Shown one piece after another: positions 23,931-34,171 of a stretch of 64,000 bases of DNA. Location: positions 36,548,393 to 36,612,392 of the forward strand of contig NC_092054.1 of the NCBI RefSeq assembly GCF_003086295.3. Direction: 5' to 3'. Made by a program: the position numbers and the translations under genes. Numbering within the stretch: the stretch's first letter is position 1; the number at the start of each line of letters is the position of its first letter. The notes below the pieces were generated by a model, which saw nothing but the letters and a program-made list of their open reading frames with translations, was not told where the DNA came from and did no database searches. The DNA comes from Arachis hypogaea. Lineage: Eukaryota; Streptophyta; Magnoliopsida; Fabales; Fabaceae.

Positions 23931-24866
23931 AGCACAATTCTAGCCCAAAATGTGCGCAACTCTCTGGAATTTGTATGGGAGGTGAAAATTTTGGGCCCAC
24001 GCGTACGCATGGGCGAGGCGTACTCGTGGATGGTTGAAAAGCGTGGGTCACGCGTACACGCGGGTGACGCGTACGCGTGGCATGGTGCTCTATTTTTTAA
24101 AATTTTTACAATTTCTTGCACCAAACCAAGAATTCCAAACCTCCAAATAGTTATCAAAACACAATAAAACCTTATTTAACATATTAGACTACTAAATAAA
24201 CCAAACAAACTAAACTAAACATGGAGTTAAACTTATTTACCAATATTTACAAAAAGAAAAAGGGAAAGATGTTACCATGGTAGGGTGTCTCCCACCTAGC
24301 ACTTTTGTTTATTGTCCTTAAGTTGGACTTATGGGGAGCTCTCATCAAGGTGGCTTGTACTTGAATCTATCCTTAAACATCCACCAATGCTTGGACTTCC
24401 AATAAGCTCCATCATCCAAAATTAATAGCTCCAAGCTTTAATGGAGTTCTTCACAAACCATGAGCTCCCAAAGTTGATCCACATCTTGTAATCTGGGATC
24501 CCACACTTTGTTTTGACACCCGTCTTCAAGTTGATCACGTTGATTTCCTCTGGGTGGTAGAAAAGTCGAATTCTCTCTAAGGCATCAAACTATCCTCCTT
24601 TGAGCACTACACTAATCCATGCTCCTCAATTTTGAGCTTCCAACCATAATGAGCCTAGATTTACAGTGCCAACCACTAAACATCCTTCTCTTACACTTCA
24701 TTCCATAAAGCGCCCTAAGTTGGCCATCCGTTTCAAGCAAACCAAATTCAAGTGGGATAATAAAGCTAAGAGTTAGAAGTTTTACCCACTCAAATGAAGG
24801 ATTGAATGGTGAATTCGGTAGAGAAGTTCCCAATGATCTTGACAAAGCACGTTTCACTCCCGTCCA
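23931..24866 (-). mobile_element. Element C internal sequence, non-coding part 3
   Basis: This resumes element C after the nested element. A CpG-rich patch at about 23998-24080 has CACGCGTACGC/GACGCGTACGCGTGG palindromes. A diverged stretch at about 24280-24870 precedes the end of the element's ORF. No gene was recognised. Confidence 0.55.
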
Positions 24867-26032
24867 TCATCTTCTAGAGGCTTCCACCACTTGGCAAGGT
24901 GCTTCAAGCTCTATCTCTTGCCAAGCTTCCTCAAGTTCAAATTCTTCTTCACAAATTTCTTCAAGCTCTTCCCCATCACTCAAATTATATCTTGGAGGTT
25001 GAGTGAAACCTACCTCATCATCAATTCCAAGTTCAATGGGGAAGGATTCATCAAACTCAAAAGGATCATATGTTGATGCGAAATCATCATAGATGGGGGA
25101 ACATGGTGCTTGCCCCATTTCTTCCAATTCTTCAATCACATCGTGCCTTGGAGGTTGTGCACTCTCCTCCTCAACACCAATTTCACACTTCATGGAAGAA
25201 GGCTCTTCAACTTGAGATTCTTCCTTACACTCAACATCTCCTAAATCTTCAAATACTACTTTCTCTTGTTCAATTATCTCTACCTCCTCCTCTTGTGGCA
25301 ATTCCTGCTTCAACTCCTCTTCTCCACCTTGAAGCTCCAAATTCTCCTTCTCATTGTGCTCTTCAACTAATCTTCCACATTTATCAATAAGGGTGTCTTG
25401 GATAGTTGAGCACAATGATGCCAATTGGCCCATTGCTTCGGTTAACTTAGCGATCACTTCCTCTTGCTTTTGGCAACGAATTAGAAGTTCTTGTTGTTCT
25501 TGCATTAAGGGTTGGAGAGATTGGTCCATTGAAGGTGCTGGTGGAAGAAAGGGCTCGTTGTTTGAGGGAAAGGTATTGTAGTTGGAAGGTGGTTCATATT
25601 GGTGAAATTCTTGAGGTGGTGTATAGGAAAATTATGGTTCTTGGGAGTATTGGTATTGGAATGGTGGTGGCTCTAAGTATGGCTCATATGGTGGTTGGTA
25701 TGGTGGATATGGGTTAGGATCATATGGAGGTGAATGGTGATATGGGCTTGTGAGTATGGTGGAGGGCTATATTGAGGAGGGGGTTCATATGCATATGATG
25801 ATTGTGGTTGACAACCACAATGAAGGTCACCACATACATTAGATTGGTATGCATCTTGGAATGGCTCTTGTTCATAGCACATTTGGGAAGGTTGTTGCCA
25901 AAAAGGGTTATCAAATCCTTGAGGCTCCTCCCATCTTTGGTTGTTCCATTCTCGATGCATGTTGTCATTGTAATTTCCATCTCCTACAACATATTTGTAA
26001 CCACACTCATAGCCAAAAGGGTAAGAATTCAT
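24867..26032 (-). pseudogene. Element C ORF: Pro/Tyr-rich, coiled-coil, acidic protein of unknown function (broken)
   Basis: The start is the ATG at 26032-26030 (MNSYPFGYECGYK). The first ~100 residues are rich in Tyr, Asn, Gln and Trp, then a Pro/Tyr-rich stretch (PPPQYSPPPYSQ). The frame shifts near 25743 and meets one stop near 25634. It resumes at about 25529 with a Gln/Glu coiled coil (MDQSLQPLMQEQQELLIRCQ), then a strongly Glu/Asp-rich tail with two copies of a QPPRxDxxxxxEELEE-like motif, ending at 24867. No CCHC, protease, reverse transcriptase or gag motif is visible. It occupies the gag position, directly after the primer-binding site. I do not recognise a family; it may be an element-specific packaging protein or a relic of a captured gene. 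Confidence 0.6.
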
Positions 26033-26180
26033 AGTGACAAGAGAAAATAAAAACAAAAACTAATAAGAAACAAAGAAAGCAAAGTCCTACAACTAGCAAC
26101 AACTAACAAAGAAGCAAAAGGCAAACATATTCACAATATTCACATATATACAATAGCCAATAACATAACACCATTGCAAT

Positions 26181-26198
26181 TTCCCAGAAACGGCGCCA
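26181..26198 (-). promoter_or_regulatory. Primer-binding site of element C
   Basis: The minus strand reads TGGCGCCGTTTCTGGGAA. The first ten bases match the tRNA-Asp-type site used by the other gypsy elements here, then it diverges. Confidence 0.7.
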
Positions 26199-26204
26199 AA
26201 AATT

Positions 26205-26548
26205 TGATACAATGATTTATACCGGTTTGGAATTTAACAAAATAATCTCGTTGTGATCATAGCCCAAACCGATAATTGATCCTCAAATCAAATTTTAATA
26301 ATTGGTTGTCACAAGTACAAACCCCAATGAAAATTAACCGAAGTATTCAAACCTCGGGTCATCTCACAAGGAATTGCAATGAAGTGATCAATTATTGGCT
26401 ATGAGGGAACAAGGGGGGTTTGATTTGATAAAAGGGCAAGAAAATAAATAGCAAGAAAAGTAAAGTAAACAATTAAAGAAAGAAATTAATAAAGAGACAC
26501 ATTCATGGCAAGGATTGAGAATATAGGCTTTCTATCCTAGTCATTAAT
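26205..26548 (-). repeat. 5' LTR of element C, first part (interrupted by element D)
   Basis: Aligns with 3052-3394 and continues at 49830. Element D entered at the sequence CTAAT, which is duplicated as TTAAT (26544-26548) and CTAAT (49830-49834). Confidence 0.85.
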
Positions 26549-27050
26549 TGTTCATACCCTGGGTCGAGCTATCCGATCCGGGCTGATTAAAGACAAAGCA
26601 ACCGACCTCTCCAGGTCAGGTCCCCCGACCTCTTCCTTAAAGAGCTCGGCCAAATTGCCATAAGAAGCCCAAGCAAGCCCAAACGAAGGGACACAGCCCA
26701 ATCTAAAGGTAGCCAAAGCCCAGAAAGATAAAGGTGATTCCCCTTAGAGAAAATATGACTTCACTTAAAGATAAGATAAGATAACTAACTTATCTTATTT
26801 GGAAATGTCAGCCCACACTACTATAAATACACTGGAGCACCCAGGTATAACATATACTCTGATTCTACACAAAATACCTGCTTAAAGCCCATGCTAACTT
26901 AGGCATCGGAGTCTCTTGTAGGTACCACCACCCTCTGATGACGAAGGATCAGCAGCACCACCAAGTCCAACAAGTCGGACACGTCAGCTCCGGCCACCAC
27001 CGCAGATCTCGACCGAGATCGACCTACAGTTTCAGGTAACCCTCAGAACA
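26549..27050 (+). repeat. 5' LTR of element D
   Basis: 502 bp, TGTTCATACCCTGGG to CCTCAGAACA. A TATA box (TATAAATA, 26822-26829) lies about 230 bp before the end and is conserved in the partner (49610). An AGATAAGATAAGATAACT repeat lies upstream. A 9-bp stretch near 26950 is absent from the partner. Confidence 0.88.
26822..26829 (+). promoter_or_regulatory. TATA box in the LTR of element D
   Basis: TATAAATAC in the sequence ACTACTATAAATACACTGG, identical in both LTRs. It probably sets transcription start about 25-35 bp downstream. Confidence 0.6.
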
Positions 27051-27051
27051 T

Positions 27052-27069
27052 TGGCGCCGTTGCCGGGGA
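27052..27069 (+). promoter_or_regulatory. Primer-binding site of element D
   Basis: TGGCGCCGTTGCCGGGGA, an exact complement of the 3' end of plant tRNA-Asp including CCA, one base after the LTR. Confidence 0.85.
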
Positions 27070-27091
27070 ACCTAGAAGTCTTTCCATCCTC

Positions 27092-28630
27092 ATGGCGGAC
27101 AACCTTGACAATGATCACAACTCCAACACAGAAATACGGAGGTCACATCAAAAGATGCACCTCAAAACAAAGGGGATAAACAACCCTCCAACACAGAAAT
27201 TTTGAAAGCTATCCAAGAACAACAGGATCGTCTCAAACAGCTCGAACAGGAGGCTGAACATCAGTGGGAGGCTGAAAGAGACCTCTAAAGAGAAGCTAGA
27301 CGTTGCCGAGAGCTAGAGGACAAGCTTGCAAAACTCGAAGCAAATCTCAAGACCAAAACTGCTTATCCCAACCATGAAGATAACTCCCACAAAGACCAAC
27401 ATCTTTTCACCAAAGAGATCATGAAATCTAAAGTCCCAAAGGATTTTAAAGCTCCCGACATGACTTCATACAACGGTACCTCGGATCCAAGCCATCATCT
27501 CAGCAATTTCAGAAGCAGAATGTATCTCACTGACGCCTCGGACGCCGTTTGGTGTAAAGCCTTCCCGACTACCCTCACAAAGACAGCAATAAAGTGGTTC
27601 GACAGTTTGCCTCCTAGATCCATCACAAGTTTTGACGACTTAGCCAAAAAATTCCTTTCCAGATTCTCCATCCAAAAGGACAAAGCCAAACACGCCCCGA
27701 GCCTATTAGGGATCAAGCAAGGAGATTGGGAAAGTCTTCGCAACTACATGGAAAGATTCAACAAAGCGTGTCTGGACATACAAAGTCTTCCAACTGAAGC
27801 AGCCATCATGGGTCTCATCAATGGCCTGCGAGAAGGACCTTTTAGTCACTCCATATCAAAAAAGCATCCAATATCTCTGAACGAGGTACAAGAAAGGGCA
27901 GAAAAGTATATTAATATGGAGGAGAACTCACGACTAGGAGAGACCTCAAAACTTGGATTCTCCTACCCATCTAGGAACAAGGATAAAGAGTCCAAGAAAA
28001 AAGAAGATCAACCCGGTGAGAAGCCTATAAAATACCACAATTACACCCCTCTCCGAGTGTCTCTTGTGGATGTTTTATCGAGAAATATGCAACACTGAGA
28101 AGATCCCACCACCTCGCCTAATTAAAAGCAAAAAAGGAGGGAGAAGTCAAATAGAGTACTGCGAATACCACCGAATCTACGAACATCCTACTAACGAGTG
28201 CTTCGACCTAAAAAATGTCATAGAGAAATTGGCAAGAGAAGGGCGACTAGATCGGTACTTAGCCAACAAAGCAGATGAACCAAGAAAAAGAAGAAGGGAT
28301 GAAGAGGTCAGACAAGCTGAACGACCACCTCACACTCCTGAGAGACATGTTCGTATGATAAATGGAGGATTTGCAGGAGGAGGGATCTCTAAATCATCTC
28401 ACAAAAGACACCTTAAAGAGGTATATCATGTTGGGGAAAGGGAGAGGTCATTCGACCTCCCCACCATTACCTTCACCCAAGAAGATGCAACAGGCATCAT
28501 CTCGGGACATGATGATCCCATGGTCATCACTATCATATTGGTCAATTCTAATCTCCACAGAATACTAGTAGACCAAGGAAGCTCCATGGATATCTTGTTC
28601 AAACCCGCCTTCGACAAACTCGGTTTGTAA
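27092..28630 (+). pseudogene. Element D gag and protease start (broken)
   Basis: The probable start is ATG 27092 (MADNLDND). A coiled-coil stretch rich in Glu/Gln/Lys (about 27200-27360) contains a stop, then a gag domain is open from 27421 (TASDAVWCKAFPTTLTK-like core with AIKWFDSLPPRSITSFDDLA). A frameshift near 28070-28090 leads into the next open part, with the Cys/His motif CEYHRIYEHPTNEC, a basic stretch (RKRRRDEE), and the protease active site VDQGSSMDILF (Asp-Gln-Gly, usual for Tat). It ends at a stop right after KLGL. Stops and frameshifts make it non-functional. Confidence 0.75.
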
Positions 28631-29045
28631 GATAAAGAGCTCAGGGCATACCCGAATAGTTTGTTCGGACTGGGAGATACTCCAATCCAACCACTTGGAT
28701 ATATCTCACTACACACAACCTTTGGAAAGGGAACCCAGTCAAGGACACTCAACATAGACTAAATCGTAGTTGACGTGAGCTCACCTTACAACGCCCTAAT
28801 AGGTCAGAAAACACTGAACCAGCTCGCCGCAGTGGTTTCGACTCCACATCTGTGCATGAAGTTTCCAACTCCGGAAGGGATCGCCACAATAAAAGGAGAT
28901 AAAAAATTGCACGACACTGTTACAATGAAAGTCTGAACCTTAAAGGCAACCCCAAAGGAGAGGAAGTCAATATTATTGAACTCGAAGGAGTTCGAGCTCG
29001 TAAGGAACTTCGTCCACAACATGAAGGCGAGACTGAAGAGGTCCA
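28631..29045 (+). pseudogene. Element D protease C-terminus and linker (broken)
   Basis: This is readable in pieces: YNALIGQKTLNQLAAVVST is the C-terminal protease motif (usual form Asn-Ala-Ile/Leu-Leu/Ile-Gly-Arg). Several stops and at least one frameshift separate it from the reverse transcriptase. Confidence 0.6.
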
Positions 29046-30027
29046 AATAGGTGATGCCCGGGATAAGAGGACAAATGTCGGGGCTACCTTAAAGGGAGAT
29101 TTAAAGGAATCTCTGATACAATTTCTAAAGGATAATACCGATCTCTTTGCGTGGAAGGCCACAGACATGCCGGGCATAGATCCCAAACTAATGTGCCACA
29201 AACTGACGGTATACCCAGGATCTCGACCAGTGCAGCAGAAACGTAGGAAGCTCGGACCAGAAAAGTCCCAAGTTGTGGAAGAACAGGTACAAGCCTTACT
29301 GGAGGCAGGATTCATAAGAGAGGTCAAGTACCCACTATGGTTAGCCAATGTTGTCTTGGTAAAAAAGTCAAATGGGAAGTGGCGGATGTGCACTGACTAC
29401 ACTGCTCTCAATAAAGCCTGTCCAAAAGATCCCTACCCACTCCCAAGTATAGATGCTCTAGTGGATGCCTCTTCTGGATATAAATACCTCTTCTTCATGG
29501 ATGCTTATTCAAGATACAATCAAATCCCAATGTATCCACCCGACCAAGAAAAGACCTCTTTCTTAACCCCAAAAGCAAACCACTGCTATATCGTCATGCC
29601 ATTTGGGCTCAAAAACGTAGGAGCTACCTACCAAAGATTGATGAACAAAGTCTTTGCAGACCATATTGGGAAATTAATGGAGGTTTACGTAGACGATATG
29701 CTGGTAAAAACACAAAGTGAAGAATCCTTGTTGCCCGACCTAACCAAAGTGTTCGACACTATCAAAAAGCATGGAATGCGACTTAATCCCGCAAAATGCA
29801 CCTTTGCGGTAGAAGCTGGCAAACTCTTGGGCTTCATGATCACGCAAAGAGGAATCGAGGCAAATCCAGATAAATGTCAGGATATACTCGACATGAAAAG
29901 CCTGACTTGCGTCAAAGAAGTACAACAGCTCAACGGAAGACTTGCAGCCCTGTCCAGGTTTCTAGCCGGCTCAGCCATCAGATCTCTTCCCTTTTACGCC
30001 ACATTAAGGAAAGGAAAGAGGTTTTAG
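29046..30027 (+). pseudogene. Element D reverse transcriptase (domain open, protein broken on both sides)
   Basis: The frame opens before ATG 29167 and stays open to 30027. Motifs in order are VGATLKGDLKESLIQFL, the fingers region CTDYTALNKACPKDPYPLP, the motif FFMDAYSRYNQIPM, MPFGLKNVGATYQRLM and the catalytic YVDDMLVK, then LGFMITQRGIEANPDK. The catalytic Asp pair is intact. Right after the thumb there is a TAG where Trp is expected (30028). Confidence 0.8.
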
Positions 30028-30489
30028 TGGACAACAGAGTGTGAGCAAGCCTTCTAAGATTTCAAAAAATTCTTGGGGTAACCACCAGTTCTTACCCGAC
30101 CACGGGAAGGAGAAGTACTCATATTATACCTCGCAGTGGAAAATTGGGCAATCACTTCAGCACTTGTCAGAGAAAACGAAGGTGAGCAGCAACCCATCTA
30201 CTTCATCAGCAAAGCCTTACAAGGGGCCGAACTGAACTATCAAAAGATAGAAAAGTTTGCCTACGCACTAATACTCACTTCTCGATGACTTTGCCCGTAC
30301 TTTCAAGCGCACATTATCAAAGTTCGAACTAACCAGCCCATAAAAGGCATTCTACAGAAGACAGACCTAGCGGGAAGAATCCTGCAATGGGCGATCGAGT
30401 TGTCCGAATTTGATCTTTAATATGAAGCTCAGACAGTCATCAAATCACAATATCTGGCCGACTTCATTGCCGAGTACACTTATACCCCG
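30028..30489 (+). pseudogene. Element D first RNase H (broken)
   Basis: This follows the reverse transcriptase with at least four stops in frame. Recognisable pieces include TTECEQAF and, shifted, a stretch like QPIYFISKALQGAELNYQKI. This is the ordinary gypsy RNase H, decayed. Confidence 0.6.
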
Positions 30490-30930
30490 GGAACTCCCAC
30501 AAGATGGAACCTCTACGTAGACGGCTCTTCAAACAAAACCGGAAGTGGCGTAGGTGTGATAATAGAAAGCAATCAGGAAACCCAAATCAAACTCTCACTA
30601 AAGTTCAAATTCCCTGCTTCAGATAATCAAGCTGAATATGAGGCATTACTGGCTGGTTTGAGGCTGGCTAAAGAGATAGGAGTTCAAAAGCTCACCATCT
30701 TCAGTGATTCACAAGTAGTTACCTTACAAATAGAAGGGAGCTACCAAGCTAAGGACTCTACCATGAAGAAATATCTCGACAAAACTAGAGAACAGCTCGG
30801 ACAGATCGGGGAATATGAGGTCCAACATATACCTCAGGAACAGAATGCTCGAGCGAATGCACTCTCAAAACTAGCTAGCACCAAACCAGGGGGCAATAAC
30901 AGAAGCCTCATCCAAGAAACATTGCAAAGC
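30490..30930 (+). pseudogene. Element D second (archaeal-type) RNase H
   Basis: Open from before 30556: WNLYVDGSSNKTGSGVGVII carries the first catalytic Asp, NQAEYEALLAGL the Glu, FSDSQVV the second Asp. The fourth acidic residue is replaced: NARANALSKL has Asn (codon 30856-30858, AAT) where the family has Asp. An additional RNase H of this type is a hallmark of the Tat lineage (aRNH). The frame continues into the integrase zinc-binding region. Confidence 0.7.
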
Positions 30931-31960
30931 CCATCAATCACAGAGGAAGAAAAGGTCCTAACCATATCTGGTCAAGATCAAGGGTGGATGACCCTCATTA
31001 TCAGCTACCTTAAGACAAAGACACTCCCCACAGATAAGAAGGAGGCAAAGAGGTTGATACGAGAAGCACAGTACTACACTATGGTGGGCGACATCTTATA
31101 TAGGAGAGTGATCTCAACACCCCTCCTAAAATGCGTACCGACTTCCAATACAACTGAAGTCCTGGAAAAAGTACACAGTGGCATGTGTGGCAACCACTTG
31201 GGGGGCACAAGCTCTTTCTAAAAAGGTACTCCGAGCTAGATTCTTCTGGCCAACCTTACACAAGGAAGCGACAGAGTTCGTCAAGACATGTCCACCATGT
31301 CAGAAGCATGCTAACTTCCACATCGCTCTACCAGAAGAGCTCATCAGTGTAACGTCACCCTGGCCGTTCGCAAAATGGGGACTAGACCTCCTCGGACCCT
31401 TTCTCCAAGGATCGGGACAAGTCAAGTTCCTCATTGTAGGAGTGGACTATTTCACAAAATGGATTGAGGCAGAGCCCCTAGCCAATGCCACCGCTCAAAG
31501 AAGTCGGAAATTTCTATACAGAAACATTATTACAAGGTTTGGGGTTCCTTACTCCATTACTACAGATAATGGCACTCAATTTACTAATATAGGTTTCAGG
31601 AACTTGGTAGCTGACTTGAAAATAAAGCACCAATTTACATCCATAGAACACCCACAAGCTAACGGACAGACAAAAGCTGCCAACAAAGTCATACTAGCCG
31701 GGTTAAAACGGAGACTACAGGGTGCAAAGGGAGCTTGGGCCGAAGAGCTCCCACAAGTCCTATGGGCATATCGGACAACTCCATACTCCACCACAGGAGA
31801 ATCACCCTTCCGACTTGCTTACGAAATGGAGGCAATGATCCCAGTGGAGATAGAGGAAGGATCCCCCATAATGATCCTCTACAATGAAGAGATCAACTCC
31901 AAAAATCAAAGGGAGGAACTCGACCTACTACCCGAGGTCCGAGAAAGAGCTCAGATTTGA
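30931..31960 (+). pseudogene. Element D integrase (frameshift, catalytic Glu lost)
   Basis: The HHCC zinc-binding part spans a frameshift in a G run near 31199-31205 (HSGMCGNHLGG, then CPPCQKHA in the new frame). The catalytic core follows from 31178 onward in the second frame: WGLDLLGPF (Asp 1), SITTDNGTQF (Asp 2), and ANGQTKAANKVILAGLKRRL, where Lys (codon 31673-31675, AAA) replaces the catalytic Glu. It ends at a stop (31958-31960). The remaining C-terminus lies after element E at about 44850-44950. Confidence 0.8.
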
Positions 31961-32070
31961 GAGGAAGCATTAAAGCGTCGAATGGCTTCAAGGTACAACC
32001 GAAAAGGTAGTCCAGTAAAGTTTCGCTATCAACGATCTCATCCTAATCTGAAATGACATCGGACCAGGAC

Positions 32071-34056
32071 TGATAAACCACTATTTTATAGTTTATATTG
32101 TGTTTAATTGTGTGGTTTTCTCATGATCCTTACCCAATTATTCATCAATTTAGCATGTATTTAGATTTCCTTCCTAAATTCAGTACATGTTTGAAAATTG
32201 CTTCCTAGAGACTTTAATTATTTAATTTTAATTCTCCTTTATTCTATTCGATGCCGTGATCTGTGTGTCAAGTGTTTCAGGCTTTATAGGGCATGAATGA
32301 GATGGAGATTGGAGAGGAAGCTAGCAAAAAATGGAAGGAACACAATAATTTGAGGAGATAACCAACGAGAAGTGACGCGGTCGCATGGCTCACGCGACCA
32401 CGCGAAGGAGCGCAAATCGCAGTGACGCAGCCGCATGGCTTGCGCGGCCGCGCGGATTGGAAAGCGCAAGCGATGCGGTAGCGTGGACGACGCGAACGCG
32501 TGGAGAGGAAAAAGCGCAAGCGACGCGTCCGCATGGACGACGCGATCGCGTGACATGTGCGATCTGCATAATCTGCAGAATTCGCTGGGGGAGATTTTTG
32601 GACCTTATTTCAGCCCAGTTTTTGGCCCGGAACAGCAGACTAGAGTCAGAGAATATGCAGAAACAACACACACATTCATTCAGTAGTTTTAGATCTAGTT
32701 TTTCACTCTCTTAGGTTTTTCTCTCTAGTTTTTAGAATTTTAATTTTCAATTGGTCTTAGCATTGGAATATTGAGAAGAGTTATTTCCTCATCAAGACTT
32801 CATCATTCTAGTTTGTTTTCTTAACTTGGTTTTATTCTTCCATATTCTTTGTTTTGTTCAATTTTATTATGAGTAAAGTATCGTTTTTGTCCCGAACGTT
32901 TGGGATAAATCCTATTTGTGTCCCTAACGTTTGTAAAAGTGATTCAATGTTATCCCGCTGTCAATTACACATCATGAGCGCTTTAGTTTGAGTTTTAAAA
33001 ATCTCTTCTTGAAGTTAGAATACAAATGTCTGGGATAGAATCGATGATCTACTCCGAAAAATAGGTCATCAGATGTTGAAACTAATTCCTACAATATTTA
33101 CATAATTCACTTTTCTATGACATAATTGAATTTAAACATAAATAGTGGGTATAATATTAAAATCGACCACATCCAAGTGGGACCTAATTGAGAATAAATA
33201 CATCCAAGTGAGAATAATTGAAAAATATAATCATATTTGTTAGTATAATTGATAGTAGGATAACATTGAATCACTTTTATAAACGTTAAGGATACAAATA
33301 AGACGATTTAAACGTTAGGGACACAAATAAAACTTACCCCAAACGTTGGGGACAAAAACGATACTTTACTCTTTTATTATTCAGATACTTTTATGATTAT
33401 TTAATGCAAGGATTATTTCTTTTTAATTCAATTTTAATTCCAATAATCATGTCTTCTTTTAATTCCCTTTTATGTGTTATGGGTTTATTATTTACAATGA
33501 GTGAGTAGTTTCATTACTTGATGGGGAATTGATTGAAAAGGAACTCTTGAGTTGGAAGGATTGAAAGAAAATTTGTAATTGGGTTAATTGTTGAATTGCT
33601 ATCCTGTCACCAACGTCAATCCCTTGAACTAAGTGGGTTGTAACTCGTGAACGGATCTAGTAATCCAACTTGTTTGACTTTCCCTTACCTAGTAAAGGAT
33701 AACTAAACAGAGTAACCGTTAATTATAAATCCATCAAAAAAATCATTCCATCAATGATAGAGATTCTAACCAATCAATTCCCAGTCAAGGTTTTTTTATT
33801 CATATCATTTAATTTTCCTCAGTTTACATTCCAATTTACTTACCTCAACTTCTTCGAACCTCTGATTAATAAGATAGCACCCTTCTCTGCAACTCGTTGG
33901 GAGACGACCTGGGACTTAAAACTCCCAGTAATTTTGATTTAAACTCTTTGTGACACATTTCTAAATTGATAGGCAGATTTTCGGTGAATTAAGAACTATA
34001 CTTGCAACGTATCAAATTTAATAATTTTTTAATTCATCAGCTTCTGCTTCCCATCA
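32071..34056 (+). repeat. 5' LTR of element E (contains a MITE)
   Basis: TGATAAACCACTATTTTATA to CTTCCCATCA. It is 1,476 bp without the 501-bp MITE and its extra 9 bp. A CpG-rich palindrome patch (about 32375-32555) sits in otherwise AT-rich sequence, with a plausible transcript start region and T-rich block after 32690. Confidence 0.9.
32871..33371. mobile_element. Mutator-like MITE in the 5' LTR of element E
   Basis: 501 bp with long terminal inverted repeats starting GAGTAAAGTATCGTTTTTGTCC and ending GGACAAAAACGATACTTTACTC. It is flanked by the 9-bp duplication TTTTATTAT (32862-32870 and 33372-33380). The partner LTR (about 44158-44166) has a single TTTTATTAT, i.e. the empty site. It encodes no protein. 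The 9-bp duplication points to the Mutator superfamily. Confidence 0.93.
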
Positions 34057-34061
34057 ATTTT

Positions 34062-34079
34062 TGGCGCCGTTGCCGGAGA
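34062..34079 (+). promoter_or_regulatory. Primer-binding site of element E
   Basis: TGGCGCCGTTGCCGGAGA, one mismatch (G to A) from the tRNA-Asp complement, five bases after the LTR. Confidence 0.8.
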
Positions 34080-34171
34080 GTTGCAATAGAGTGCTAATTT
34101 TATTAATTAGAATTTATTTATTTGAATTGTGTTTAATTTTGCTACTATGAGCTGCATGTTTCTTCCGTCAA

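Noticed and set aside
32277..32714. Overlapping Arg-rich ORFs, repeated at 43578-44008
   Set aside because: Same cause: CpG-rich palindromes in the LTR of element E, present in both LTR copies.
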